Part shown: piece after piece, positions 55,977 through 64,000 of the stretch | Position numbering within the stretch: the first letter of the stretch is position 1 | Layout: each line of letters opens with the position of its first letter | NCBI GenBank assembly: GCA_945830395.1 | Contig: CALZYE010000002.1 | Coordinates: forward strand, 62,001-126,000 | Length of the DNA: 64,000 nucleotides | Source: an uncultured Clostridia bacterium | Lineage (GTDB): Bacteria; Bacillota; Clostridia; Peptostreptococcales; Anaerovoracaceae | Direction: 5' to 3' | The notes under the pieces: model-generated | The model's input: only the letters and a program-made list of their open reading frames with translations | What the model was told of the DNA's origin: nothing | Database searches by the model: none | Program-made: the position numbers and the translations under genes

Positions 55977-56465
55977 CTACTTTTCGCTCTTAAGTTCTTC
56001 CAATATACTATATATTATTCCTGTAGAATAGCCGAAGCTATGAAGTTTTCTGCCGATTCTTCCTTGAATTTTCTTCGGAACAGGATCTTCCCCGGACAGA
56101 TCGCAGAGCCTGAGTATCTTCTCCGTCTCTTTTCTCGCCATTTCCATTTCGTCGATTTGCCCGCCTTCAAGACTCAGCTGTGAGAGAAAATCCTCGTATG
56201 CGTTTTGAATCAAGCTCTGCTCCACGCCCTTCTGTCCCAGCTCCGCAAAAACCCTCTGCTTTCCCTTATTCTTTCCGAAGGCATACCGAAAATATTCTCT
56301 GCAGAATCTCTCATCGTCCAAATAACCTGCTTTCAGAAGATCCGTAACTACCCTGCTGATTTCTTCTTCCTTATAGGCTTTCTTCTTCAGATAGGCTCTA
56401 AGCTCAAAAACACTCAGACTCCTTTCTCCAAGTTTTCTAATTGCCGCATCTTCTGCCCTTCTCAT
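55977..56465 (-). CDS. recX: Regulatory protein RecX
   Basis: 162 residues, the usual short RecX with three-helix repeats: RSLSVFELRAYLKKKAYKEEEI, LLKAGYLDDERFCREYFRY and GRIGRKLHSFGYSTGIIYS. It inhibits RecA filaments. The ATG at 56465 is 25 bp after the phosphopantetheinyl transferase gene. RecA is not in the window. Confidence 0.88.
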   Translation of the reverse strand: MRRAEDAAIRKLGERSLSVFELRAYLKKKAYKEEEISRVVTDLLKAGYLDDERFCREYFRYAFGKNKGKQRVFAELGQKGVEQSLIQNAYEDFLSQLSLEGGQIDEMEMARKETEKILRLCDLSGEDPVPKKIQGRIGRKLHSFGYSTGIIYSILEELKSEK

Positions 56466-56489
56466 ACATTAGCCTTCTTTCCAAAAAAA

Positions 56490-57026
56490 CTATTTCAAAA
56501 TTTTCAGTTCCACATCTTCTTTAAAGGGTTTCTCAGTGCAAAAGGCGCACTTCATATCATCTGAGATTTCTATTTCAGTGAAATTATAACCCTCTCCATC
56601 TGAAAGTACATTTGGACATGTACTTCCGAAGATGCCTTCCCCGGTCATCTTTGCATAGGCTTCCTTTCTCACCCATATTTTATAGAAGCCTTCTGTTCCA
56701 CTTTCCTTGACAAAGGAAACTTCCTCAGGCAAAAAATACCTCTCAGCGATTTTCTCATAATCACAGTCTTTCATATACTGCAAATCAAGCCCGCAGTTTT
56801 GATCTGAAAACATGCACATCCAAAGACCGTCACTGTGTGTAAGCGAAAATTTCAGGGGAATATTGTCAAAATACGGTTTGCCCTTTTTTTCTCTCTTTAT
56901 GCTTGCTGCCCGCATGTCATAAGGTAATTTCTTATCCATGCAAAACATAAGAGCCGCAATTTTTATAAGGCCGAAGCCCGCATCTCCTTTGGAAAATTCT
57001 CCGTCATAGATATATATAGAATTCAT
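56490..57026 (-). CDS. 4'-phosphopantetheinyl transferase (Sfp family)
   Basis: 178 residues from the ATG at 57026 after GGAGG. Motifs are KGKPYFDNIPLKFSLTHSDG, GLDLQYM (family GxDxE, with Gln in place of Glu) and FYKIWVRKEAYAKMTGEG with the Mg-binding Glu and Lys. It transfers phosphopantetheine from CoA to carrier proteins. At this size and with no AcpS seen in the window it could serve acyl carrier protein or a peptide/polyketide synthetase. The Gln in the metal motif is unusual but not unknown in short members. Confidence 0.85.
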   Translation of the reverse strand: MNSIYIYDGEFSKGDAGFGLIKIAALMFCMDKKLPYDMRAASIKREKKGKPYFDNIPLKFSLTHSDGLWMCMFSDQNCGLDLQYMKDCDYEKIAERYFLPEEVSFVKESGTEGFYKIWVRKEAYAKMTGEGIFGSTCPNVLSDGEGYNFTEIEISDDMKCAFCTEKPFKEDVELKILK

Positions 57027-57099
57027 AAAGCCTCCAATCAATTTTACTGCTGCCTGTATATTTTCTGCAAAATATCTTTCATGCATGAAAGGAATAAAT

Positions 57100-57138
57100 T
57101 TAAAAAGATGCGATTACAACCTGAGTTGAAAACGCACC
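57100..57138 (-). terminator. Terminator after yerC
   Basis: On the minus strand GGTGCG pairs with CGCATC (plus 57133-57138 and 57107-57112, one G-T pair), followed by TTTTTAAATTT, 17 bp after the stop. Confidence 0.65.
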
Positions 57139-57154
57139 TCAAAGAAATACCGAT

Positions 57155-57448
57155 TTATTTTTTTAAGCGGTCCAAAACTCGCTTATATCCGTCGGCTCCG
57201 TAAACCAAGCATTTATTTATTCTGCTGATTGTCGCCGTTGATGCCTTTGTTATATCTTCTATTTCACTATATGTGCGCTTTGCTGATAGAAGCTTTGCCA
57301 CCTGTAAGCGCTGAGCTATGGCATGAATTTCGTTGACCGTGCATATATCCTCAAAAAACCTGTAACAATCTTCTCTGTCGTTTAAAGTTAAAATTGCATC
57401 AAAAAGCTCATCAATGTCTTCGCGCTTGTATTTTGAATCATAAGACAT
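57155..57448 (-). CDS. yerC: TrpR-like protein YerC/YecD
   Basis: 97 residues from the ATG at 57448 after GGAGGT. The TrpR-like helix-turn-helix is seen in INEIHAIAQRLQVAKLLSAKRTYSEIEDITKASTATISR (two overlapping parts) followed by INKCLVYGADGYKRVL. It is a small DNA-binding protein conserved in Firmicutes with no firmly known target. Upstream in-frame codons have no SD and are excluded. Confidence 0.88.
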   Translation of the reverse strand: MSYDSKYKREDIDELFDAILTLNDREDCYRFFEDICTVNEIHAIAQRLQVAKLLSAKRTYSEIEDITKASTATISRINKCLVYGADGYKRVLDRLKK

Positions 57449-57559
57449 AATATAGGTACCTCCCTCTCTATCTCCGAGTGATAGTATATCACTTTTACAC
57501 TTTAGCGTCAATAAGTGATAAAGAGCATTTCCACTTTCTGTAAAAATTTTATGCGGCAT

Positions 57560-58744
57560 TTAATTTATAAGCTTAAGAGCCCTCTCAAGCTGCGTATCCG
57601 TCTTATCTTCTTTAGTCAGCTTAACCTCGTAGTCCGGGGAAATACCTTTTTTGTGTATCTGATGCCCCTTAGGTGAAAAATATTGATTTGTGGTGAGCTT
57701 CAAGGCAGAACCGTCCTTGAAAGGAAACTCCGCCTGCATAATCCCTTTTCCGTATGTTACGGTACCCACTATTTTTCCTCCCTTATTGTCCTTAACGGCT
57801 GCTGTCAGTATCTCCGCAGTACTTGCTGTATTTCCGTTTATCAAAAGGACATATTTGAGCTTTGTGGCTCCGGGTTTGGAATTAAAGTAGGATTTCTTTC
57901 CCTTGTTATCCTTTATGTACATTATAGTACCTTCCGGAAGGAGCATATCCGCTATTTTAACCCCCTGCTGAGCATATCCTCCGCCGTTGTCTCTCAGGTC
58001 TATAACAACGCCTTTTACATTTTTCTTTTCCATATATGCAAGCTCGGTCTTAAACTCATCTGCGGTCTTTTCGGCAAAGGAGCTTATCCTTATGTACCCC
58101 ACATTATTCTTTCCTATTATTCCCTTTACCGTTTTTTCTGTAACCTTGCCTCTTATGATTTTAACATCCCTCAGGCTTTTATCCCGTTTAACGGTTAATT
58201 TAACTTTGGTTCCCGCTTTTCCCATTATGGCTTTTCTCAATTCTTCGCTTGTCTTATAGGTCTTTCCATCTACCCTCATAATCACATCATACTTCTTTAT
58301 TCCCGAATTTTCGGCAGGGCTTTTTTCTATAACCTCGCTGATTAAGAATTCCCCATTCTTTGATTTTCCGAATACAACCCCTATTCCATAGAATGTTCCG
58401 TTTACATAATCGTTCCATGTCTTAGCTTCCTTTGCGGTAAAATACTCTGAATACGGGTCTTTCAGGCTCTTTACAAGCCCTTTGTAGACCGCATCCATCT
58501 GCTTGTCCTCGCTCACCTTAAAATACCCTTCGCTATTCATTTTTTCCTGCAAAATATAAAGCTTTTCATATCTTGATGAAATCTTGTTCATCGCGCTATA
58601 TTCTTCTGATGAAATCAATATTCTTCCCGTGATCTTGCAAAAAACCGTAAACAGAATTCCAAATACAATCATTCCCGCTAAAGCTGTCAGAATGAGAATT
58701 TTCACCAACTTCTTCTTTTCCACTTTTATAGTTTCGTTAACCAT
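57560..58744 (-). CDS. S41 family carboxy-terminal processing protease (CtpA-like)
   Basis: 394 residues. One N-terminal membrane helix (about 14-38), a PDZ domain (about 100-190; GTFYGIGVVF, AENSGIKKYDVIMRVDGK), and the S41 catalytic domain. The nucleophile Ser is in LLINGNTASTAEILTAAV and the Lys in GTVTYGKGIMQ. It is anchored outside the membrane and cleaves C-termini of exported proteins. It follows recJ by 68 bp. Confidence 0.93.
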   Translation of the reverse strand: MVNETIKVEKKKLVKILILTALAGMIVFGILFTVFCKITGRILISSEEYSAMNKISSRYEKLYILQEKMNSEGYFKVSEDKQMDAVYKGLVKSLKDPYSEYFTAKEAKTWNDYVNGTFYGIGVVFGKSKNGEFLISEVIEKSPAENSGIKKYDVIMRVDGKTYKTSEELRKAIMGKAGTKVKLTVKRDKSLRDVKIIRGKVTEKTVKGIIGKNNVGYIRISSFAEKTADEFKTELAYMEKKNVKGVVIDLRDNGGGYAQQGVKIADMLLPEGTIMYIKDNKGKKSYFNSKPGATKLKYVLLINGNTASTAEILTAAVKDNKGGKIVGTVTYGKGIMQAEFPFKDGSALKLTTNQYFSPKGHQIHKKGISPDYEVKLTKEDKTDTQLERALKLIN

Positions 58745-58812
58745 TTTCTAAATCAATCCACCTGCTTTATAAACGGCGGACTTTCCCTTTCTCTCAGATT
58801 TCTTTCTAAGAA

Positions 58813-60456
58813 TTATACTCTCGGAACAACATCTTCAACTGTCATCTGAATCGACTCATTTCCTCTCCATGAGTTTATGCCGAGCCTTCCCAAAGCGGTA
58901 ACCTTATCTGCTCCCTCTACTGCGTTTTCAATACCTTTCGGATTGTTAAAGTTCACACACTCAAGAAGTTTATTATCGCCCATATCCTGATAAAACTTTA
59001 GAAACTTGTTCTCCTTCCCCATTCGCGAAAGGCCTACAGGCTTTCCTAAGGCTGCAATAAGCGGTTTTTCGTTTCCTGCGCCACAAGGCTCCAAAAAATG
59101 AAGCTGTTTCACAAGTTCCATGGTCAAATCACTTGATTCTATCTCCATTTCCGCGCCTATGCCCTTATCGAGCAAAGTTTTATCTTCCGCAAGAAGCCTT
59201 TCAATACCGGAGGTTATCCGGCTTCTAAGTTTATCCACATTTTTCTTTGCTATGGTAAAGCCACAGGCAGCTTTGTGTCCGCCGAAGCTTTTAAAAAGAT
59301 CCTCGCTTTCCCTGAGCAAATCATAGATATTCAGTTTCCCCATGCTTCTGCCCGTTCCCTTTAGGAAACCTTCATCGCTGTCGGTAAGAAGTATTGACGG
59401 CTTATTGTATCGCTCCTTGACCTTTCCCGCTGCGATTCCCGTCACGCCCTCATGGGCATAGGGAATGTATACCAGAAATATATCTTCATTTTTATATTTT
59501 TCTTCAATAATTTCTACACATCTTTCAAAAATTACATCCTGTGTTTTTTTTCGCTCCGCATTCAAGCTGCAGAGCTTTTCTATCATTTTAACAGTCTCTT
59601 CTTCCTTCTCGGATAAAAACATTTTTATCGCAAGTTCCGCGTGCTCCATCCTTCCGGCGGCATTTAGATAGGGCACGATTCCGAAGGAAATCTTCTCCGC
59701 CGTTATCTCTCCAAGCTTAAGTCCAACCCTTTCTATCAGCAGCTTAAGGTTTTTTCTTTCCCCTGTGTTTATTGCTCTTATACCGTATTTTGCAAATGTT
59801 CGGTTCTCTCCTGTCAGGGGAACAATATCGCCGATAGTTCCTATTGCAAGCATGTCCAATGTCCTGTTCAAAATGCTCTTATCAAGCCCTGTAACCGAAA
59901 TCACCGCCTGGCAAAATTTAAAAGCAACACCGCAGCCTGCAATATGCGGGCAAGGATAACTGCAAGCAGGCTGATTTGGATTTATGACTATGCAGTCTGC
60001 AATTTTGTCAACCACCCTGTGGTGATCGGTTACGATAACTTCCATTCCCAGCGATTTCGCATATGCTACCTCATCTACAGAGACACTTCCGCAGTCCACC
60101 GTTAAAATCAAATCCACTCCCTCAGCTCTGATTTTGTCAACAGCATCCATATTCAGACCGTATCCCTCATCAAATCTGGATGGAACATAGTACATAATAT
60201 TCTCGGTAAGATGTGTCAAAACATTCATCATTATCACTGTGGAGGTTATGCCGTCGGCATCGTAATCCCCATATATGCAGATTTTTTTATCCTCCTCGAT
60301 TACAGATAATATTAAATCCACTCCCTCTTCCATGTTGTGAAGAAGGAATGGATCATGTGTCTCCTTAGGTTTTGCGGACAGAAATTCATCAATTTCTTCC
60401 TGTGTTCTTATGCCTCTGTTTTTCAGTAATTCTATTATTTTAGGTTCTATATTCAT
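58813..60456 (-). CDS. recJ: Single-stranded-DNA exonuclease RecJ
   Basis: 547 residues, a short RecJ. DHH-phosphoesterase motifs are CIYGDYDADGITSTVI (about 59-74), LTVDCGSVS and VTDHHRV. The DHHA1 domain includes EGVTGIAAGKVKERYNKPSILL and SFGGHKAACGFTI, and an OB-like C-terminus ends the protein. 5'-3' exonuclease for recombination and repair. The length is close to Clostridium and Thermus RecJ core proteins. Confidence 0.93.
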   Translation of the reverse strand: MNIEPKIIELLKNRGIRTQEEIDEFLSAKPKETHDPFLLHNMEEGVDLILSVIEEDKKICIYGDYDADGITSTVIMMNVLTHLTENIMYYVPSRFDEGYGLNMDAVDKIRAEGVDLILTVDCGSVSVDEVAYAKSLGMEVIVTDHHRVVDKIADCIVINPNQPACSYPCPHIAGCGVAFKFCQAVISVTGLDKSILNRTLDMLAIGTIGDIVPLTGENRTFAKYGIRAINTGERKNLKLLIERVGLKLGEITAEKISFGIVPYLNAAGRMEHAELAIKMFLSEKEEETVKMIEKLCSLNAERKKTQDVIFERCVEIIEEKYKNEDIFLVYIPYAHEGVTGIAAGKVKERYNKPSILLTDSDEGFLKGTGRSMGKLNIYDLLRESEDLFKSFGGHKAACGFTIAKKNVDKLRSRITSGIERLLAEDKTLLDKGIGAEMEIESSDLTMELVKQLHFLEPCGAGNEKPLIAALGKPVGLSRMGKENKFLKFYQDMGDNKLLECVNFNNPKGIENAVEGADKVTALGRLGINSWRGNESIQMTVEDVVPRV

Positions 60457-60514
60457 TGAATTCTCTCGCTCTTTGAGCAGTCTATACCTATATTCATTTA
60501 TTCATCCGGTAATC

Positions 60515-60544
60515 TGCAAAAATCCTTTATCAAGGATTTTTGCA
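60515..60544 (-). terminator. Hairpin terminator after the M23 peptidase gene
   Basis: A perfect 13-bp stem TGCAAAAATCCTT/AAGGATTTTTGCA with a 4-base loop; the T5 run lies within the second arm on the minus strand. About 35 bp after the stop. Confidence 0.6.
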
Positions 60545-60579
60545 TCTGTATATTCTTATCGTAAAAATTGAAAAACAAG

Positions 60580-61626
60580 TTAAGCTACGCCGATAAACGG
60601 CGCCGGACTTATATGCTGCCCTGCCGAATTTCTCACTTCAAAATGAAGATGCGATCCTGTACTCCATCCTGTAGAGCCTGCATTTGCAATATGCTGACCC
60701 TTGCGAACATACTGCCCTACGCTGACTGAGAGGGAAGAATTGTGACCGTAAACAGAAGTGTATGCGCCGTGGTTTATCACCACTGCCATTCCATATCCGC
60801 CGTACCAGCCGGCAGTTATAACCTTTCCGCTTTGGGCTGCGTAAATCGGTGTTCCGGTGGGAACCGCCAAATCCACTCCCGGATGCCTCTCATAGCTTCT
60901 CTGCTCCAGGTAATGTCCTGTCAATGTATAACCTGAACGAAGAGGAAACGCCCACTTTCCCGTAGGTGTTTTGACTCCGCTGTTGCTGGACGCCTCTGCG
61001 ATGGCTTTTTTCAGAGAGTTTTCGGTTTTTTCAAGCTCGTCAAATCTTGACTGCAGCTTCGCCTTAACCTTATCCAAATCTTTCTTGGTCTCGCTTGCCT
61101 TGTCTAAATCCTTTTGAAGAGACTTTTTCTCTGCAAGAAGCTTGGTTTCTTTCTTTTCAATTTCTCTCTTCTGAGCCTTAAGCTCAGTCAAAATTGACTG
61201 ATCGTTTGTAAATATTTTTTGAACAAAGTCTACATTTGTAACAAGCTCCTCCACGCTGTTGGAGCCCAAAATAACATTCAGATAACCTATGGAGCCGCTC
61301 TTGTACATAGTTCTCAGCCTCTTGTTAAGCCCGGTCTTTCTCTTGCCTATATCTTTTCTGGTCTCCTCCAAAGCTGCCTGAGACTGTTTAATAAGCTCAG
61401 TCTTATTCTTTATTGAAGCGTTCATATCCGACAGCTCTCTTTTTTTCTTCAGAACTTTCACCTTCATGCTGCCCAGTTCTTCCGAGATGTCATCCTTCTG
61501 TTTCGTAACCTTATTCAACTGTTGTTTTTTCTTCTTTATGTTTTTTATTCCAAAGGTAGACTGTGTGGGAACAAAACAAACTACCAGTGCAGCAACTAAT
61601 GTTATTGCCAGTATTTTTCGTTTCAT
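60580..61626 (-). CDS. Secreted coiled-coil M23 peptidase (EnvC/PcsB-like)
   Basis: 348 residues from the ATG at 61626 after AAAGGAG. A signal peptide (about 1-26) precedes a long coiled coil (about 28-225) and an M23 LytM domain (about 235-345) with the zinc motifs RHPGVDLAVPTGTPI and GSHLHFEVRN, plus GHNSSLSV. The catalytic His and Asp are present, so it should be an active endopeptidase rather than a degenerate activator. It lies 61 bp after ftsX. Coiled-coil hydrolases of this type are activated through FtsEX. Confidence 0.9.
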   Translation of the reverse strand: MKRKILAITLVAALVVCFVPTQSTFGIKNIKKKKQQLNKVTKQKDDISEELGSMKVKVLKKKRELSDMNASIKNKTELIKQSQAALEETRKDIGKRKTGLNKRLRTMYKSGSIGYLNVILGSNSVEELVTNVDFVQKIFTNDQSILTELKAQKREIEKKETKLLAEKKSLQKDLDKASETKKDLDKVKAKLQSRFDELEKTENSLKKAIAEASSNSGVKTPTGKWAFPLRSGYTLTGHYLEQRSYERHPGVDLAVPTGTPIYAAQSGKVITAGWYGGYGMAVVINHGAYTSVYGHNSSLSVSVGQYVRKGQHIANAGSTGWSTGSHLHFEVRNSAGQHISPAPFIGVA

Positions 61627-61687
61627 ACCATAAACTCCTTTATCCACTTTGATTCTCATAGAACAAACTTCCCTTCCGCCAAATGAC

Positions 61688-62578
61688 TTATTTGTCCAAG
61701 AATTTTCTCATAGATATTATACTTCCAACAGCTCCTATGCCTACCCCCATAGAAGCGAATATTATAATCAGGTTAGATGCAAGATATGTTGCAGGGACAA
61801 GGGGCGATGAAAGAATTGTCATGACCTTCATGCCTATGGCATCGACAATTCTGTCGTAAAGCACATAAGTCAGTCCCGCAGACATTCCGGAGGCTATAAG
61901 CCCTATTATTATACCTTCAACGAAGAAAGGTCCTCTTACAAACCAATTTGTGGCACCTACATATTTCATGATGGAAATTTCCTTTGCTCTGGCAAACACC
62001 GTAAGCTTAATTGTATTGGAAACCACCACCACCGATACTATAATGAGAAACAACATGATTATTATAGCAGAAATGGAAAGAAAGTTTGTGACCTTGGTGA
62101 GTTTATCCACCGTTTCTTTGTAGTATTTGGTACTTTCAACTCCGTCGATTTTATTTGCCGCAACATTAACTCTGTTTGCCGCATTCAGGTTTTCCACCTT
62201 GACCAGTATGGAGTTCGGCAGCGGATTTTCTCCGAGGGAATCCAAAAGATAACCGCTTTCACCCCATCTGCGTTTAAGAACCTTAAGCGCCTGATCCTTA
62301 TTTCTGAATTCAACGGAGCTGACACCGTTCATGTGCTTGATGCTTTCTATAATGCTCTTTGTCTTTGCGGCGGTCGTCGCTTCCTCAAGGTAAACCTCAA
62401 CTGTATCGTAATCCTGCTTTATAATTTCAGTAAAAAGATTGATGTTTACTGAAATTACGAAGAACAATCCTAAAATAAGCATCATGGCGCTGATTGCAAA
62501 AATCGAAGCAACTGCCATTCCCTTATTTCTTATGAGCTGCAAAACAGCTTGTTTTATGTTGTAGAAAAGTCTAAACAT
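61688..62578 (-). CDS. ftsX: Cell-division protein FtsX
   Basis: 296 residues from the ATG at 62578. The first membrane helix (about 20-45) is followed by an extracellular domain (about 48-165) and three further helices near the C-terminus (175-205, 220-250, 270-290). The segment ARAKEISIMKYVGATNWFVRGPF is the family coupling helix. It pairs with FtsE and transmits ATP hydrolysis to an external wall hydrolase. It overlaps ftsE by 8 bp; GAGGGGG precedes the start. Confidence 0.95.
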   Translation of the reverse strand: MFRLFYNIKQAVLQLIRNKGMAVASIFAISAMMLILGLFFVISVNINLFTEIIKQDYDTVEVYLEEATTAAKTKSIIESIKHMNGVSSVEFRNKDQALKVLKRRWGESGYLLDSLGENPLPNSILVKVENLNAANRVNVAANKIDGVESTKYYKETVDKLTKVTNFLSISAIIIMLFLIIVSVVVVSNTIKLTVFARAKEISIMKYVGATNWFVRGPFFVEGIIIGLIASGMSAGLTYVLYDRIVDAIGMKVMTILSSPLVPATYLASNLIIIFASMGVGIGAVGSIISMRKFLDK

Positions 62579-63287
62579 CTGTAAAGACCCCCTCTCCGAA
62601 ATCCAAGCCCTCATCGTAACCGTACTGACCGTAGTCGTCACGGACTATATGACCGTCTTCTATTGCAATTACACGCTTGTTCATCCTGTCAACTATGTCT
62701 TTCGCATGGGTTACCATAACGATTGTGGTACCGGTCTGGTTAATCTCGTCCAGCAAATCCATAATGCCCTTTGCCGTTTCAGGATCGAGGTTTCCGGTAG
62801 GCTCGTCGGCGATGAGAACCTTCGGGTTATTTATTATTGCCCTTGCAATAGCCACACGCTGCTGCTCCCCTGCAGACAGCTCCTGCGGATACCTCTTGGC
62901 TTTATCTTCAATTCCCATCAGGCTCAGTACCTGCGGAACTCTCTTTCTAATCTGTCTCCTGCTCTTATGCATTATCTCCATCGCAAAAGCGACATTCTCA
63001 AAAACCGTTTTCTTAGGAAGAAGTCTGAAATCCTGAAATACCATCCCAATCTTCCTTCTGTGCTGGGGAATCAGCCTGTTGGAAATATCCGTCACCACAT
63101 AGTCCCCCACCTTAATTCTTCCTGAGTCTGCATTTATCTCTTTAAGTATAAGTTTGATGAAAGTTGACTTCCCCGCGCCGCTGGGACCGACAAGGAACAC
63201 AAAGTCCCCCTTGGCAATGCTTACGCTGGCGTTTTCAAGGCCTATATTTTCACCGTATTTCTTAGTTACATTTGTAAAAGTTATCAT
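62571..63287 (-). CDS. ftsE: Cell-division ATP-binding protein FtsE
   Basis: 238 residues. Walker A GPSGAGKSTFIK (about 37-48), signature LSAGEQQRVAIARAI, Walker B VLIADEPTGNLDPE and H-loop MVTHAKDIV. FGENIGLENAS and YGENIGLE at the N-terminus are typical. The signature has Ala where most ABC proteins have Gly, which is common in FtsE. First gene of ftsE-ftsX-M23. Confidence 0.96.
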   Translation of the reverse strand: MITFTNVTKKYGENIGLENASVSIAKGDFVFLVGPSGAGKSTFIKLILKEINADSGRIKVGDYVVTDISNRLIPQHRRKIGMVFQDFRLLPKKTVFENVAFAMEIMHKSRRQIRKRVPQVLSLMGIEDKAKRYPQELSAGEQQRVAIARAIINNPKVLIADEPTGNLDPETAKGIMDLLDEINQTGTTIVMVTHAKDIVDRMNKRVIAIEDGHIVRDDYGQYGYDEGLDFGEGVFTDV

Positions 63288-63373
63288 ATAAAATCCTTCT
63301 TATAAACTTTATCAGGGTTACAGTTATCAAGACAAACCAAAAATAATTCTTAAGTTTTCTTAATAACTCGTTA

Positions 63374-63402
63374 AGTATATCACATATCATGCCCGATTTA
63401 AA
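63374..63402 (-). promoter_or_regulatory. Putative ftsEX promoter
   Basis: On the minus strand TTTAAA (plus 63397-63402), 17 bp, TATACT (63374-63379), about 85 bp before ftsE. Confidence 0.55.
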
Positions 63403-63446
63403 CAGCAGCGATGTGAAACTTTAGTGAAAAATAAACAGAAGCAGCC

Positions 63447-64000
63447 CTATCTCTGTCCTTCATTATACCAGTATGAGGACATTCCCGAAATGAAAGTCTT
63501 TGCTCCCTTCGGCATCTGAACAGAGGCATTCCAAACATTCAGGTAGTCTCCTGCTCCCATGGGAATCGCCATTACGCCCATAGCACCCGGCATTATGAGG
63601 CTGCTGTCGTATATAAAAATCAGATACGGAACCGCTCCCAACACGAAATTAGGTAAAAGAGACATGAATATAAACCTTCCCTTCGACATTGACTCGGTTC
63701 CCACCACAAACAGCATGCCTTGTTTTATATTGGTAAAAAGATATACATCCTCTCTAAAGCATATTGCATGAAGCATTTCGTGCACAGGTGCGGTAATAAT
63801 AGAAAGGGCAAATCCTATGAGTGCCTCTATGGAAAAAAACGGTTTTACTCCATTTGTAAAAAATAGTGAAATTGCAAGTAAAGGCAGAAGTATGGCTGCC
63901 GAAATCACTGCCGCATGTCTTCCCAAACTTTCCATTGATTCCGGCTCTTTAAATTTTACTGCGTTTTCCGGTATGTCCCTTACGGGAAGCACTGAATCCC
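63447..64000 (-). CDS. DUF3267 membrane metalloprotease-like protein, N-terminus beyond window
   Basis: The frame is open to the window edge; a GTG at 63992 exists, but the preceding codons are also open and the family usually has a few more N-terminal residues, so it is treated as partial. About 184 residues are visible with helices near 27-47 and 55-70. The HExxH-like site in APVHEMLHAICF and LNVWNASVQMPKG near the end are DUF3267 features. These are predicted membrane zinc proteins of unknown function. Not linked to ftsE by spacing (159 bp). Confidence 0.75.
   Translation of the reverse strand, partial: DSVLPVRDIPENAVKFKEPESMESLGRHAAVISAAILLPLLAISLFFTNGVKPFFSIEALIGFALSIITAPVHEMLHAICFREDVYLFTNIKQGMLFVVGTESMSKGRFIFMSLLPNFVLGAVPYLIFIYDSSLIMPGAMGVMAIPMGAGDYLNVWNASVQMPKGAKTFISGMSSYWYNEGQR

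Overview
The window looks like chromosomal DNA of an anaerobic Firmicute of class Clostridia. The evidence is HrcA/CIRCE heat-shock control, a full V-type ATPase operon in the clostridial order, an energy-coupling-factor (ECF) transporter, NEAT-type haem proteins, Gram-positive Shine-Dalgarno sequences and many intrinsic terminators. A host-associated member of Eubacteriales Family XIII or a neighbour would fit, but that is inference. Nearly all genes lie on the minus strand; only the thiamine-salvage and YtrA-like operons (about 22.0-26.6 kb) are on the plus strand. I found no rRNA, tRNA, CRISPR array, insertion sequence or prophage.

Layout. 1-3.3 kb: a haem-capture operon (NEAT protein, Shp-like protein, start of an IsdE/HtsA-like binding protein). 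3.7-8.6 kb: hrcA-grpE-dnaK-dnaJ behind a perfect CIRCE. 8.7-11.2 kb: a folate operon (PTPS, folE2, folP, folK) with no folB; the PTPS motif suggests it fills that gap. 11.3-13.1 kb: a divergent DXS-like ThDP enzyme. 13.3-21.9 kb: a nine-gene V-ATPase operon whose K subunit has the Na+-site residues. 22.0-24.7 kb: TPP riboswitch with thiM-thiE-thiD. 24.7-26.7 kb: a GntR-type regulator and ABC exporter behind a large palindrome. 26.7-28.7 kb: groES-groEL with CIRCE. 28.9-35.0 kb: an OGG-type glycosylase, a HypE-like protein, ligA and pcrA.

35.2-50.7 kb is the most unusual part. Five elements resembling cobalamin riboswitches, most with their own promoter and terminator, precede four secreted or membrane-anchored proteins and an ECF transporter operon. 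Three of the four proteins carry a DUF4430 domain, the family related to the C-terminal domain of animal transcobalamin and intrinsic factor. The fourth is a PQQ-type beta-propeller with Ig-like domains, a fold that recalls the Bacteroides cobalamin-capture protein BtuG. The ECF operon also encodes a TIM-barrel protein and is led by a 96-residue protein of unknown function. I read the region as a Gram-positive corrinoid-capture and uptake system, with surface proteins handing cobalamin to a CbrT-like ECF transporter.

50.7-53.2 kb: a lactococcin-972-type ABC transporter whose permease is split by two compensating frameshifts. 53.4-56.0 kb: a cysteine-rich small protein and two CobW-family GTPases, possibly related to cobalt or zinc handling. 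56.0-64.0 kb: recX, a phosphopantetheinyl transferase, a TrpR-like YerC, an S41 protease, recJ, a coiled-coil M23 peptidase next to ftsX-ftsE, and a DUF3267 membrane protein cut by the window edge.
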